Positions 16,832-24,582 of a stretch of 64,000 nt of DNA are shown one piece after another. The notes beneath the pieces are model-generated. The model had not been told where the DNA came from and did no database searches. It saw only the letters and a program-made list of their open reading frames with translations. Each line of letters starts with the position of its first letter. The first letter of the stretch is position 1. This stretch comes from Bradyrhizobium sp. CIAT3101. Its GTDB lineage: Bacteria; Pseudomonadota; Alphaproteobacteria; Rhizobiales; Xanthobacteraceae. The stretch spans positions 9,135,001-9,199,000 of the forward strand of contig NZ_CP121634.1 of NCBI RefSeq assembly GCF_029714945.1, in the 5' to 3' direction. Position numbers and translations under genes: made by a program.

Positions 16832-18454
16832 TCACCCCTTCGCCATCGCGCGGTAGTCGAGGCGGCGGTGGAACCAGTACTGATAGCCCGAGATGTTCTT
16901 CTGCATCGCGACGTTGACGAAGGGCTGGTACAGCGGGATGCGCGGGATGTCGGTGTAGGCGAGATCGACGAAGCCTTTCACGTCGGCATCGTAGGTCGCG
17001 GTGTCGCCGGTGGCGGCTGCGGTGCGCGCGCCGTCGATCAGCTTGTCCATCTCCGCCGACTTGTAGCTCATGGTGTTGAAGACGGAATTGTTGCCGTGAT
17101 AGCACCAGTAGAAGAAGTACTCGGGATAATCGAGCCAGCCCGAGAACACGTTGGTGAAGAGCGGCATCTCCTTCTTGTTCAACTCGGTGCGCCAGTTGGC
17201 GCCGGGCACCTTGTTGATGGTGGTCTTGATGCCGATCTGGGCGAGGCTCTCCTGCACCAGCACGCAGAGCGGCTCGTTGACGCCGGCAAAATTCAGGTCG
17301 AACGAGATCGTGGTCTCGAAGCCGCCGGCGAGGCCGGCTTCCGCCATCAGCGCCTTCGCCTTCTCGATGTCGGTGTTGAATTTATGCGGCTGCGGCCAGG
17401 CGACTTCGGTCGGCTTGTCCGCAGGTGCGCCGAACATCGGGTTCGCGAGCCCGAACATCACGGCATCCATGATCTTCTGATAGGGCAGCGCGTAGGCGAC
17501 GGCCTGACGGACCTTCGGGTTGTCGAACGGAGGCTTGGTGACGTTCATGCCGATATATTGGATGCCGTTGGAGAACGGCAGCGACACCACGTTGAGCTTG
17601 CCGTTGGCCTTCATCTCCTGGAAATCCTTGTTCGGGAGTTCGTAGGAGATGTCGGCGTCACCACGTTCCAGCAGCGCGCGGCGGTTGCCGGCCTGCGGCA
17701 CCATGCGCCAGATCACGCGCTTGATCTTCGGCAGCGGACCGCACACCCAATCCTCGTTGCGCTCCATGACGACTTCGGTGCCGGCGGTCCACTTCGTCAC
17801 CTTGTAGGCGCCTGAGCCCGCGGTCTGCTGCTTGGTGAACTCGAGGCCCCAGGGGTCCTTCTCACTCGCGTTCTTCTTCACCAGCTCGGAGTTGACGATG
17901 CAGGGCACGATCACAGCGAGATCGGGGACCGTCAGCTTGTCCTTCTTCAGGAAGTCGACGCGCACGGTGGTGTCGTCGATCACGACGAACTGCTCCGGCT
18001 TGGTCAGCGAGCCCGCGCTCATCTGGAAGGTGGGGAAGCCGCCGACGCTGACGGCGCGGTCGAGCGACCATTTCACGTCCTTGGCGGTGACCGGCGTGCC
18101 GTCGTGGAATTTGGCATTCTTGCGCAGCTTGAAGGTGACCGACATGTCGTCGATCTTGAACTCCTCGGCGAGTTCGCCCTTGAACTTGTCGCGGTCGTAA
18201 TACGGCACGCCGCCAGGACCGGTCTTCATCTCGTGGCTGATCAGCCGGTCGTAACAATTCCAGGACACTTCATAGCCGGGCACGTTGGTGCCGACGCCGT
18301 GGATGTCGAGATTGTTCGGGCCGCCCTCCGAGACGATCAGCAGCGTCTCGGAGCGGGCGTCGGCATAGGCCGAGGAGATGACCTGCGGCGCTATGGGGAG
18401 CGCCGCGCCGGCGGCCAATCCGGACACGGACTTGAGGAAATCGCGGCGCTTCAT
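16832..18454 (-). CDS. Peptide-type ABC transporter substrate-binding protein, Tat-exported
   Basis: This 540 aa protein belongs to the SBP_bac_5 family (DppA/OppA fold). The N-terminus MKRRDFLKSVSGLAAGAALP is a twin-arginine signal, so it is exported folded. Family features include EEFKIDDMSVTFKLRKNAKFHDG and PFDNPKVRQAVAYALPYQKI. The ATG at 18454 is preferred over one six codons upstream because the RRDFLK motif then stands at the proper distance. It is the first gene of the operon with two permeases, a double ATPase and the atzG/E/H-like genes, so its ligand is probably a substrate or precursor of the amidase pathway rather than a peptide; that is inference. Confidence 0.9.
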   Translation of the reverse strand: MKRRDFLKSVSGLAAGAALPIAPQVISSAYADARSETLLIVSEGGPNNLDIHGVGTNVPGYEVSWNCYDRLISHEMKTGPGGVPYYDRDKFKGELAEEFKIDDMSVTFKLRKNAKFHDGTPVTAKDVKWSLDRAVSVGGFPTFQMSAGSLTKPEQFVVIDDTTVRVDFLKKDKLTVPDLAVIVPCIVNSELVKKNASEKDPWGLEFTKQQTAGSGAYKVTKWTAGTEVVMERNEDWVCGPLPKIKRVIWRMVPQAGNRRALLERGDADISYELPNKDFQEMKANGKLNVVSLPFSNGIQYIGMNVTKPPFDNPKVRQAVAYALPYQKIMDAVMFGLANPMFGAPADKPTEVAWPQPHKFNTDIEKAKALMAEAGLAGGFETTISFDLNFAGVNEPLCVLVQESLAQIGIKTTINKVPGANWRTELNKKEMPLFTNVFSGWLDYPEYFFYWCYHGNNSVFNTMSYKSAEMDKLIDGARTAAATGDTATYDADVKGFVDLAYTDIPRIPLYQPFVNVAMQKNISGYQYWFHRRLDYRAMAKG

Positions 18455-18688
18455 GAGGATGCTCCAACTCAAAAGTTTCTGGTTGGAACTGGATTCGCAA
18501 GGTTCGTGCCAGACCTTAACGAGAGGTAAGCGGCGCTTTAATGCATTGATATCGCGAATAAATCCGAGAAATCAGCGACGGAGCGATAACGCTCGGGTCT
18601 TATACATTGCATACAAAGAGATGTATTTGCTTAATAAAAAGGCCATCGTGGCCGATCGCTTATTTTATGAGCGAGATCTAACCTCGCC
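18455..18688. promoter_or_regulatory. Promoter region of the nitrogen operon, AT-rich
   Basis: The 230 bp upstream of the SBP gene includes a notably AT-rich stretch (about 18535-18670) in an otherwise GC-rich window. It contains the GntR-like box TTGCATACAA at 18607-18616 and an overlapping ATACA-N6-TGTAT dyad at 18611-18626. I see no gene here. Confidence 0.45.
18607..18616. promoter_or_regulatory. Candidate GntR (FCD type) operator upstream of the nitrogen operon
   Basis: TTGCATACAA differs by one base from the symmetric TTGTATACAA box of many FCD-type GntR regulators. It stands about 150 bp upstream of the SBP start, and a similar box precedes the allophanate hydrolase gene. The regulator would be the operon's own GntR product. 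Confidence 0.35.
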
Positions 18689-18822
18689 GTCGTCCTGGCG
18701 AAAGCCAGGACCCATCACCCCAGGGAGAAGTTGCGGCCCGCCGCGGGTCACGACGAGTCTTCGCAAAACATCTCCCTGGGGTAATGGGTCCTGGATCGGC
18801 GCTCCACTTGTCCAGGACGACG
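18689..18822. repeat. Class B intergenic repeat, copy 1
   Basis: The inverted ends are gtcgtcctggcgaaagccag and ctggatcggcgctcc...tccaggacgac. The core carries the recurring ccctgggg(t)taatgggtcc. Other copies lie at 32588, 48761, 52051 and 58321, and a truncated one at 47287. Confidence 0.85.
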
Positions 18823-18860
18823 GCGGTGATTGCGTCGCGCACTTGCAACGCCGAACACGC

Positions 18861-19802
18861 TCACTCCGCCCAGATCAATTCCTGCAGCTCGATCAGATCA
18901 TTCGCCTGCCGCTGCCAGCCTTCGATACAGATGTGGCTGTTGAGGTCGCTGGCCTGGTGCAGCAGCATCAATGCCATCAGGCGGCGCTTGAGCGCGAAAT
19001 CTGGCTTTTCGTAGCCAAAACCTTCGAGCAGGCTGCGCACCCTCCCCGGCCGGCCCGCCGACATGAAGGCGCTCGGGCCGAGCAGGTCGTAATCGCGCCA
19101 GCCCGCCCTGACGTCGCCGAAATCGAACAGGCCGGCGAGCGACCAGTCGCCGTTACGGGACGCGAGCAGGAAGTTCTCCGGAATGTATTCGCCGATCAGG
19201 ATCACCGGCGGCGCATCCATCGGAATCAGCGTCGCGGCATCACGCAGGAGATCGTCGAGGCCGGCCAGGAATTTCGGCGCAAGGCCGAGACGGGTGTGCC
19301 GCGCGCGGCAGCCCTGCATCTGCGTGCCCATGAAGTCGCTCCAGCGCGGCTCGATTTGCGCGAGCGGGCCGAGCGGCGCGCGCTGCACGGCAGCGATGGT
19401 CTCGCCGATCTGGCGCAGCACGCGCTCCTTCTGCGCTTCGGGCAATGAGGGCCAGATCTCCGAGCCGAGTGTGCCGGAAAGGCGCGTGATGATCAGATAG
19501 GGCCAGCCGTCGCGCATCCCCTCCGCGACGATCTCGGGGATCGGCAGATGAAGCCGGCCCGCAAGCTGCATCAGCGAACCGCGCTCGGAAACGAATTGCG
19601 CATGCAGCAGCGGCGGGAAGATTTTCAGGATCAGCTTCTCGCCGAGCCCGACCACGAGGTTGGTGCCGGTCGAAAACACGTGCGGCGCGCCGGTGTCGAC
19701 ACCGTGGCCGCGCGCGATGTCGAGTGCGATCGGCAGCCATTGCTGTGGCTGGGAGCGCCAGGCGCGAAAGGTCTGCGCGTCGGCGAAGTGAGGCAGTGTC
19801 AT
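18861..19802 (-). CDS. Aminoglycoside phosphotransferase (APH) fold protein with altered catalytic loop
   Basis: The 313 aa protein has the two-lobed APH kinase fold: a nucleotide-binding Lys in KLILKIFPP (K60), an ITRLSGT hinge near 105, and the metal-binding Asp227 in LFDFGDVRAGWRDYDLLGP. The catalytic loop, normally HGDxxxxN, reads I203-G204-E205-YIPE-N210: the His is lost and the catalytic Asp is replaced by Glu, while the Asn is kept. The substrate is unknown; it need not be an antibiotic. The ATG at 19802 is chosen because the longer frame upstream runs through the class C repeat. Confidence 0.72.
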   Translation of the reverse strand: MTLPHFADAQTFRAWRSQPQQWLPIALDIARGHGVDTGAPHVFSTGTNLVVGLGEKLILKIFPPLLHAQFVSERGSLMQLAGRLHLPIPEIVAEGMRDGWPYLIITRLSGTLGSEIWPSLPEAQKERVLRQIGETIAAVQRAPLGPLAQIEPRWSDFMGTQMQGCRARHTRLGLAPKFLAGLDDLLRDAATLIPMDAPPVILIGEYIPENFLLASRNGDWSLAGLFDFGDVRAGWRDYDLLGPSAFMSAGRPGRVRSLLEGFGYEKPDFALKRRLMALMLLHQASDLNSHICIEGWQRQANDLIELQELIWAE

Positions 19803-19824
19803 CGAAGGCAATGTCCCTGCGGCT

Positions 19825-19952
19825 GATCCTTCGAGACGCCCGCTTCGCGGGCTCCTCAGGATGAGGGTGGAGTTCGCGGCAACGGACTCGGCGGCCACGG
19901 TGGTGCTTAGCCTCATCCTGAGGAGACCGCAAAGCGGTCGTCTCGAAGGACG
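19825..19952. repeat. Class C intergenic repeat, copy 1
   Basis: It contains gatccttcgagacgcccgct, ctcctcaggatgagg and the inverted cctcatcctgaggag and tctcgaaggac. It lies between the ugpB-like and APH-like genes. Further copies are at 33944 and 41571. Confidence 0.85.
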
Positions 19953-19973
19953 AGGCGCGAGCTCCGGCCGCGA

Positions 19974-21299
19974 CTACCTATCCGGGCTGGCGCGCTCGAA
20001 CTGGCGCAGCAGCTTGTTGCCGCGCTCGACGGCGGTATCGAGCGCGGCTTGCGCGCTCTTCTGGCCGCCAAAGGCCTGCTCCAGCTCCTCCTCGATCGTG
20101 CCGCGGATCAGGTTGAAGGAGCCGAGCCGGATGCCTTTGGAATTCTCGGTCGGCGGATGCAGCGTGATCTCCTCGAACGAGATCGCCGAGCCGGGATTGC
20201 GCTCGTAAAATCCTTGCGCGCGCGTCAGCTCGAAGGCGGCGCGGGTGATCGGCAGATAGCCGGTGTTCTGGTGCCAGGCGGCCTGCACGCCGGGCTGGGA
20301 CAGATAGGCGAAGAACCGCGCCACGCCCTTGTATTCCTCGCGCGGCCGGTCGCGCAGCACCCACAGCGTGGCGCCGCCGATGATGGAATTCTGCGGCGCG
20401 CCCTTCACGTCGGGCCAATACGGCATCATGCCGTAGCCGATCTCGAATTTCGAATTCGCCCTGATGTCGGCGCGCGTCGCCGAGGAGCCGATGAAGATGC
20501 CGCATTCGCCGTTCTGGAAGCGCGGCTCGGCCGATTGCCCGCGACCGCTATAGTCGAACAGCTTTGTCTTCTGCCATTCGGCGAGCTGGGCGATGTGCTT
20601 CACGACGACCGGATTGTTGATGGTCAATTCCGCATCGAGGCCGGCAAAGCCGTTCGCACGCGTGGCCAGCGGCAGATTGTGAAACGCCGACAGATTCTCG
20701 ACATGGATCCAGGACGGCCAGGACGTGGTGAAGCCGCAGACGGCGCCGCGGTCGCGCAGCCGTTTTGCAGCGGCGCCGAGCTCGGGCCACGTCTTCGGCG
20801 GCGTCTCCGGATCGAGCCCGGCGTCGCGGAACATGGTCTTGTTGTAATAGAGGATCGGCGTCGACGAGTTGAACGGGAATGACAGCAGATTGCCGCTCGC
20901 ATCGGTGTAATAGCCGGAGACGGCCGGAAGATAGTCGTTGAGCGAGAACGGCTCGCCCATGTCGCGCATCATGCTGTAGACCGGATAGATCGCGCCCTTG
21001 GCTGCGGTCATGGTCGCCGTGGCGACCTCGTTGACCTGCACGATCGCGGGCTGGCTGCGCGAGCGGAAGGCGAAGATCGCGGCCGTCACCGTCTCGGTGT
21101 AATTGCCCTTGTAGGTCGGCACGACGCGGTAATCGGATTGCGAGGCGTTGAAATCGGTGGCGAGCTTTTCAAGCTGCTTGCCGAGCTCGCCCGACATGGC
21201 GTGCCACCATGCGATGTCGGTGGCGGCGCGCGCCTCGCAGCTCAAGGCGAAGGCCAGAGTGGCGGCGGCGACCTGCAAAAAGCGCAATGATGAAGTCAC
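19974..21299 (-). CDS. ugpB: Extracellular solute-binding protein, UgpB-like (sn-glycerol-3-phosphate type)
   Basis: A 441 aa SBP_bac_1 protein with a signal peptide ending in SCEARA. UgpB features are the mature start IAWWHAMSGELGKQLEKLATDFNA and the C-terminal NPGSAISFEEITLHPPTENSKG followed by RLGSFN. The family delivers glycerol-3-phosphate or its phosphodiesters to the UgpAEC importer. The GTG at 21299 is chosen because GGGAAGAG lies eight bases upstream and the frame before it is unconserved. No ugpA, ugpE or ugpC lies on either side: downstream is the APH-like gene, upstream a divergent operon. It must use permeases encoded elsewhere or have another role. Confidence 0.86.
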   Translation of the reverse strand: MTSSLRFLQVAAATLAFALSCEARAATDIAWWHAMSGELGKQLEKLATDFNASQSDYRVVPTYKGNYTETVTAAIFAFRSRSQPAIVQVNEVATATMTAAKGAIYPVYSMMRDMGEPFSLNDYLPAVSGYYTDASGNLLSFPFNSSTPILYYNKTMFRDAGLDPETPPKTWPELGAAAKRLRDRGAVCGFTTSWPSWIHVENLSAFHNLPLATRANGFAGLDAELTINNPVVVKHIAQLAEWQKTKLFDYSGRGQSAEPRFQNGECGIFIGSSATRADIRANSKFEIGYGMMPYWPDVKGAPQNSIIGGATLWVLRDRPREEYKGVARFFAYLSQPGVQAAWHQNTGYLPITRAAFELTRAQGFYERNPGSAISFEEITLHPPTENSKGIRLGSFNLIRGTIEEELEQAFGGQKSAQAALDTAVERGNKLLRQFERASPDR

Positions 21300-21501
21300 G
21301 ATGGCTCTTCCCGGATCAGGCGGCAAAAGGCGACTATACCCTGCTTAAGGCGCGGTCCCCGGCGTTTCAACCGGGAATAAAGCCGGACCGCGCCGCACAA
21401 TCGCCCGAGGGCGCGGCCCGGGATGGCCTTCCCTTTACCATCTGCTAGATTGCATTGAACCTTTTGGTCCCGCCATAGACTCCATCTCTGAGGGGTTGAG
21501 T

Positions 21502-22497
21502 GTGCCAGTGCTAAACCGTGCCGAACTCTCTCGGGCCGGGGTGATCTTCGTCGCGCTTCTGTTGGCGATCTGCGCGACGGGGGCTGCAGCGCGTGAATTC
21601 CGCGCCGCCGACACCCAGACCGAGGATTATCCGACCGTCCAGGCGCTGCGCTACATGGGCGCGCTGATCGCCGAGCGCACCGGCGGGCGGCACGAGGTCA
21701 AGGTGTTTCACTCCCGCCAGCTCGGCGAGGAGAAGGAGACGATCGAGCAGACCCGCGCGGGCGCGATCGACCTCAACCGGACCAATGTGGCCCTGATCGG
21801 CAACTTCGTTCCGGCGATGAACGTGCTCGCCATGCCGTTCCTGTTCCGGTCCATCGAGCACATGCAGAGGGTGCTGGACGGGCCGATCGGCAACGAGATT
21901 TTGGGCAGCTTCGAGCCCTACGGCTTCGTCGGGCTCGCCTTCTACGATTCCGGCGCGCGCTCGATCTACAATGCCGTCCGCCCGGTGAAGACCATCGCCG
22001 ATCTCAAGGGCCTGCGGATCCGGGTGCAGCAGTCGGAGTTGATGAGCCAGATGATCCGCTCGCTCGGCGCCGAGCCGGTCGAATTGCCCTACGGGCAGGT
22101 GCTCACGGGGCTCGCGACCCATCTGATCGACGGCGCCGAAAACAACTGGCCATCGTTCGTGACGACAGACCATTACAAATATGCCGGCTACTACACCCTG
22201 ACCGAGCACACGATGAGCCCGGAGGTGCTGGTGATCTCGCTCAAGGCGTGGCGCAGCCTGTCGGCCGACGACCAGCGGATTTTCCGCGAGGCCGCGCTGC
22301 GCTCCAGCCAGTTCATGCGCGAGAAGTGGCGCGACCTCGAGGAGCAGTCGCAGCACAAGGCCGAGGCCGCCGGCATCACCGTCGTCAAGGACATCGACCG
22401 CAAGCCGTTCGAGGACGCGATGGCGCCGGTGTACGCCAAGGCCGCGAAGGATCCCGCCGCGGCCGCGCTGATCGAACGCATTCGCAAGGTGGAGTGA
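21502..22497 (+). CDS. TRAP-type (DctP family) solute-binding protein
   Basis: A 331 aa periplasmic protein with a signal peptide ending in GAAA and the DctP-family body: IAERTGGRHEVKVFHSRQLGEEKETIEQ, the conserved ligand-binding Arg in LKGLRIRVQQS, and LIDGAENNWPSF. The GTG at 21502 is chosen because GAGGGG lies six bases before it; the TTG at 21496 would touch that site. Normally DctP proteins feed DctQM permeases, but none is present. It is followed 6 bp later by a membrane histidine kinase gene, so it probably senses a carboxylate or similar ligand for that kinase rather than serving transport. Confidence 0.87.
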   Translation: MPVLNRAELSRAGVIFVALLLAICATGAAAREFRAADTQTEDYPTVQALRYMGALIAERTGGRHEVKVFHSRQLGEEKETIEQTRAGAIDLNRTNVALIGNFVPAMNVLAMPFLFRSIEHMQRVLDGPIGNEILGSFEPYGFVGLAFYDSGARSIYNAVRPVKTIADLKGLRIRVQQSELMSQMIRSLGAEPVELPYGQVLTGLATHLIDGAENNWPSFVTTDHYKYAGYYTLTEHTMSPEVLVISLKAWRSLSADDQRIFREAALRSSQFMREKWRDLEEQSQHKAEAAGITVVKDIDRKPFEDAMAPVYAKAAKDPAAAALIERIRKVE

Positions 22498-22503
22498 GCC
22501 GGA

Positions 22504-24582
22504 TTGGCTGCACTTGGACACAGCGAGCACGTCGACAAGCCGCCCGGCCCGATCGGGCGGGTGCGCGCGCGGCTGGTCGGCCTGCTGCGGGCGGTGCCGA
22601 TCCGCTGGCGCATCCTGTCGATCGCGGCGCTGAACTCCGCCGTGGTGATCGTGCTGGTGGCGATGATCTGGAACGGCGCGCAGGTCTTGGGCTCGGCCTG
22701 GGACGACGTCCGCCAGGTGCGCGAATCCGACCGGATCCTGGCGCTGCTGGAAAGCGAGACCGGGCGGCTGCAGAACCTGATCCACCGCTACATCAACCAG
22801 CCGAGCCCGGACCTGTTCGCCGAGATCCTGCTGCTGCGCGAGGCCGTGCTGGGCACGCTGACCGACCGCGCCGCCAAGGACCCGATGCTCGCAGGCTCGG
22901 TCGAGGAGCTGGAGCGCACCACCGACCGTTTCCTCAACGGCTTTGGCGAGCTGCGCAGCGTGCAGGCGACCATCGCCAGGACCTATGAGGAGCAGGTGCA
23001 GGGCCCGGCCAAGGACATGGCGGGCCTCTATTCCATCATCGAGGGCGCCACCGGCCATCGCGACGCGCTGATCTGGCCCTCGCTCGGCAAGTCGCGCGAG
23101 GCCTTCACCGCGATGCTGGTCGCGGCCAATTCCTACTATCTGTCGCTGTCGCCGGGCGCCGCCGACGATGCGCGCCGCAACACCGAGACGATCGAGAAGA
23201 CCATTCCGGTGATGATCGATCTCGCCGACAACGATTTGCAGCGCATGGCGCTGCAGAAGCTCGAGGCCCGCACCATGGCGCTGCGCGAGGGTTTTGCGAA
23301 ACTCAGCGAGCAACTGACCAACCGCACCGAATTGCTGCGCAACACCATCGACGCCAGCCAGGCCGAGGCGATCGGCGCCATCGACGATCTCTCGACAAAA
23401 ATGCGCCGGCGCGAGCAGAAGGCGCAGGAGACGTTTGACCGCACGCTGGCCGACATTTCACGACGGGTGCTGTCGATCGCGGTGATCTTCCTCGGCATCA
23501 TCCTCTCCGCCGGCGTCTTGATCGCGCTGTCGATCCGGCTGCCACTGCAGCAGATCATGACCGCGATGCGCGCGATCACGCTCGGCGATCTCGGCCGCGA
23601 GGTGCAGGGCACCAAGGCCCGCGACGAGGTCGGGGCCATGGCGCGCGCGGTGGAGGTGTTCCGCGAGAATGCGATCGCCAAGCGCGAGACCGAGGACGAG
23701 CTGCGGGCATCCAAGGAAAAGGCCGAGAGCGCGCTGCTCGAGCTCAACACCGCGCAGCAGAATCTGATCGACGCCGAGCGGCTCGCAGCGCTCGGCGGAC
23801 TCGTCGCCGGCGTCGCGCATGAGGTCAACAACCCCATCGGCATCAGCCTGACCGTGGCCTCGAGTTTTGCGCGGCGCAGCGAAATTTTCGAGGCCCAGCT
23901 CAGGGGCGACGGCGGCCTGCGCCGCTCGCAGCTCGAGGAATTCGTGCAGGCCTCGCGCGACGCCTCGCAGCAGCTGGTCGCCAACCTCACCCGCGCCGGC
24001 GAGCTGATCCAGTCGTTCAAGCAGGTCGCGGTCGACCGTTCCCATGCCGAGCGCCGGCAGTTCTCATTGAGCGAAGCAACCGACCAGATCATCGCGAGCC
24101 TGCGCCCGGTGCTGAAGCGCGCGCCGATCACGCTCAAGGTCGACGTGCCCGAGGGGCTGCTGCTGGATGGCTATCCCGGCTCCTATGGCCAGATCCTGAC
24201 CAACCTGTTCCTCAACGCCGCCAACCATGCCTTCGCCGACGGGCGCGCCGGCACCATCACGATCTCGGCGCGGCCGCGCGGCGCCGACGACATCGAGATC
24301 ATCTTCGCCGATGACGGGGCCGGCATGACCCCCGACGTGCAGCGCCAGGCCTTTGACCCATTCTTTACCACCCGGCGCAATGAAGGTGGCACGGGACTCG
24401 GGCTTCATATCGTCTATAACCTCGTCACCCAGCAGCTCGGCGGGCGGATGATGCTGGAATCCAAGCTGGGACAAGGTACTACTTTTCGGATTATCATGCC
24501 GCGGATCGCCAAGGGCGGCGCGCAAAGCACAGAAAGTGACGGGACTTCGCAATGGCCGAACAGGACGATGTCCTCCACCTGA
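22504..24582 (+). CDS. Membrane sensor histidine kinase
   Basis: This 692 aa kinase has a first transmembrane helix at about 36-58, a periplasmic helical domain at 60-320 and a second helix at 322-343. A HAMP segment follows (LPLQQIMTAMRAITLGDLG), then a coiled coil, the phospho-acceptor H439 in LVAGVAHEVNNPIG, and the ATPase boxes N (NLFLNAANHAF), G1 (DDGAGM) and G2 (GTGLGLHIVYNLV). The start is TTG at 22504 with AGGTGGAG upstream. Directly after the DctP gene and overlapping the next gene by 31 bp, it is the input kinase of a four-gene operon. The large periplasmic domain is a likely docking site for the binding protein. Confidence 0.88.
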   Translation: MAALGHSEHVDKPPGPIGRVRARLVGLLRAVPIRWRILSIAALNSAVVIVLVAMIWNGAQVLGSAWDDVRQVRESDRILALLESETGRLQNLIHRYINQPSPDLFAEILLLREAVLGTLTDRAAKDPMLAGSVEELERTTDRFLNGFGELRSVQATIARTYEEQVQGPAKDMAGLYSIIEGATGHRDALIWPSLGKSREAFTAMLVAANSYYLSLSPGAADDARRNTETIEKTIPVMIDLADNDLQRMALQKLEARTMALREGFAKLSEQLTNRTELLRNTIDASQAEAIGAIDDLSTKMRRREQKAQETFDRTLADISRRVLSIAVIFLGIILSAGVLIALSIRLPLQQIMTAMRAITLGDLGREVQGTKARDEVGAMARAVEVFRENAIAKRETEDELRASKEKAESALLELNTAQQNLIDAERLAALGGLVAGVAHEVNNPIGISLTVASSFARRSEIFEAQLRGDGGLRRSQLEEFVQASRDASQQLVANLTRAGELIQSFKQVAVDRSHAERRQFSLSEATDQIIASLRPVLKRAPITLKVDVPEGLLLDGYPGSYGQILTNLFLNAANHAFADGRAGTITISARPRGADDIEIIFADDGAGMTPDVQRQAFDPFFTTRRNEGGTGLGLHIVYNLVTQQLGGRMMLESKLGQGTTFRIIMPRIAKGGAQSTESDGTSQWPNRTMSST

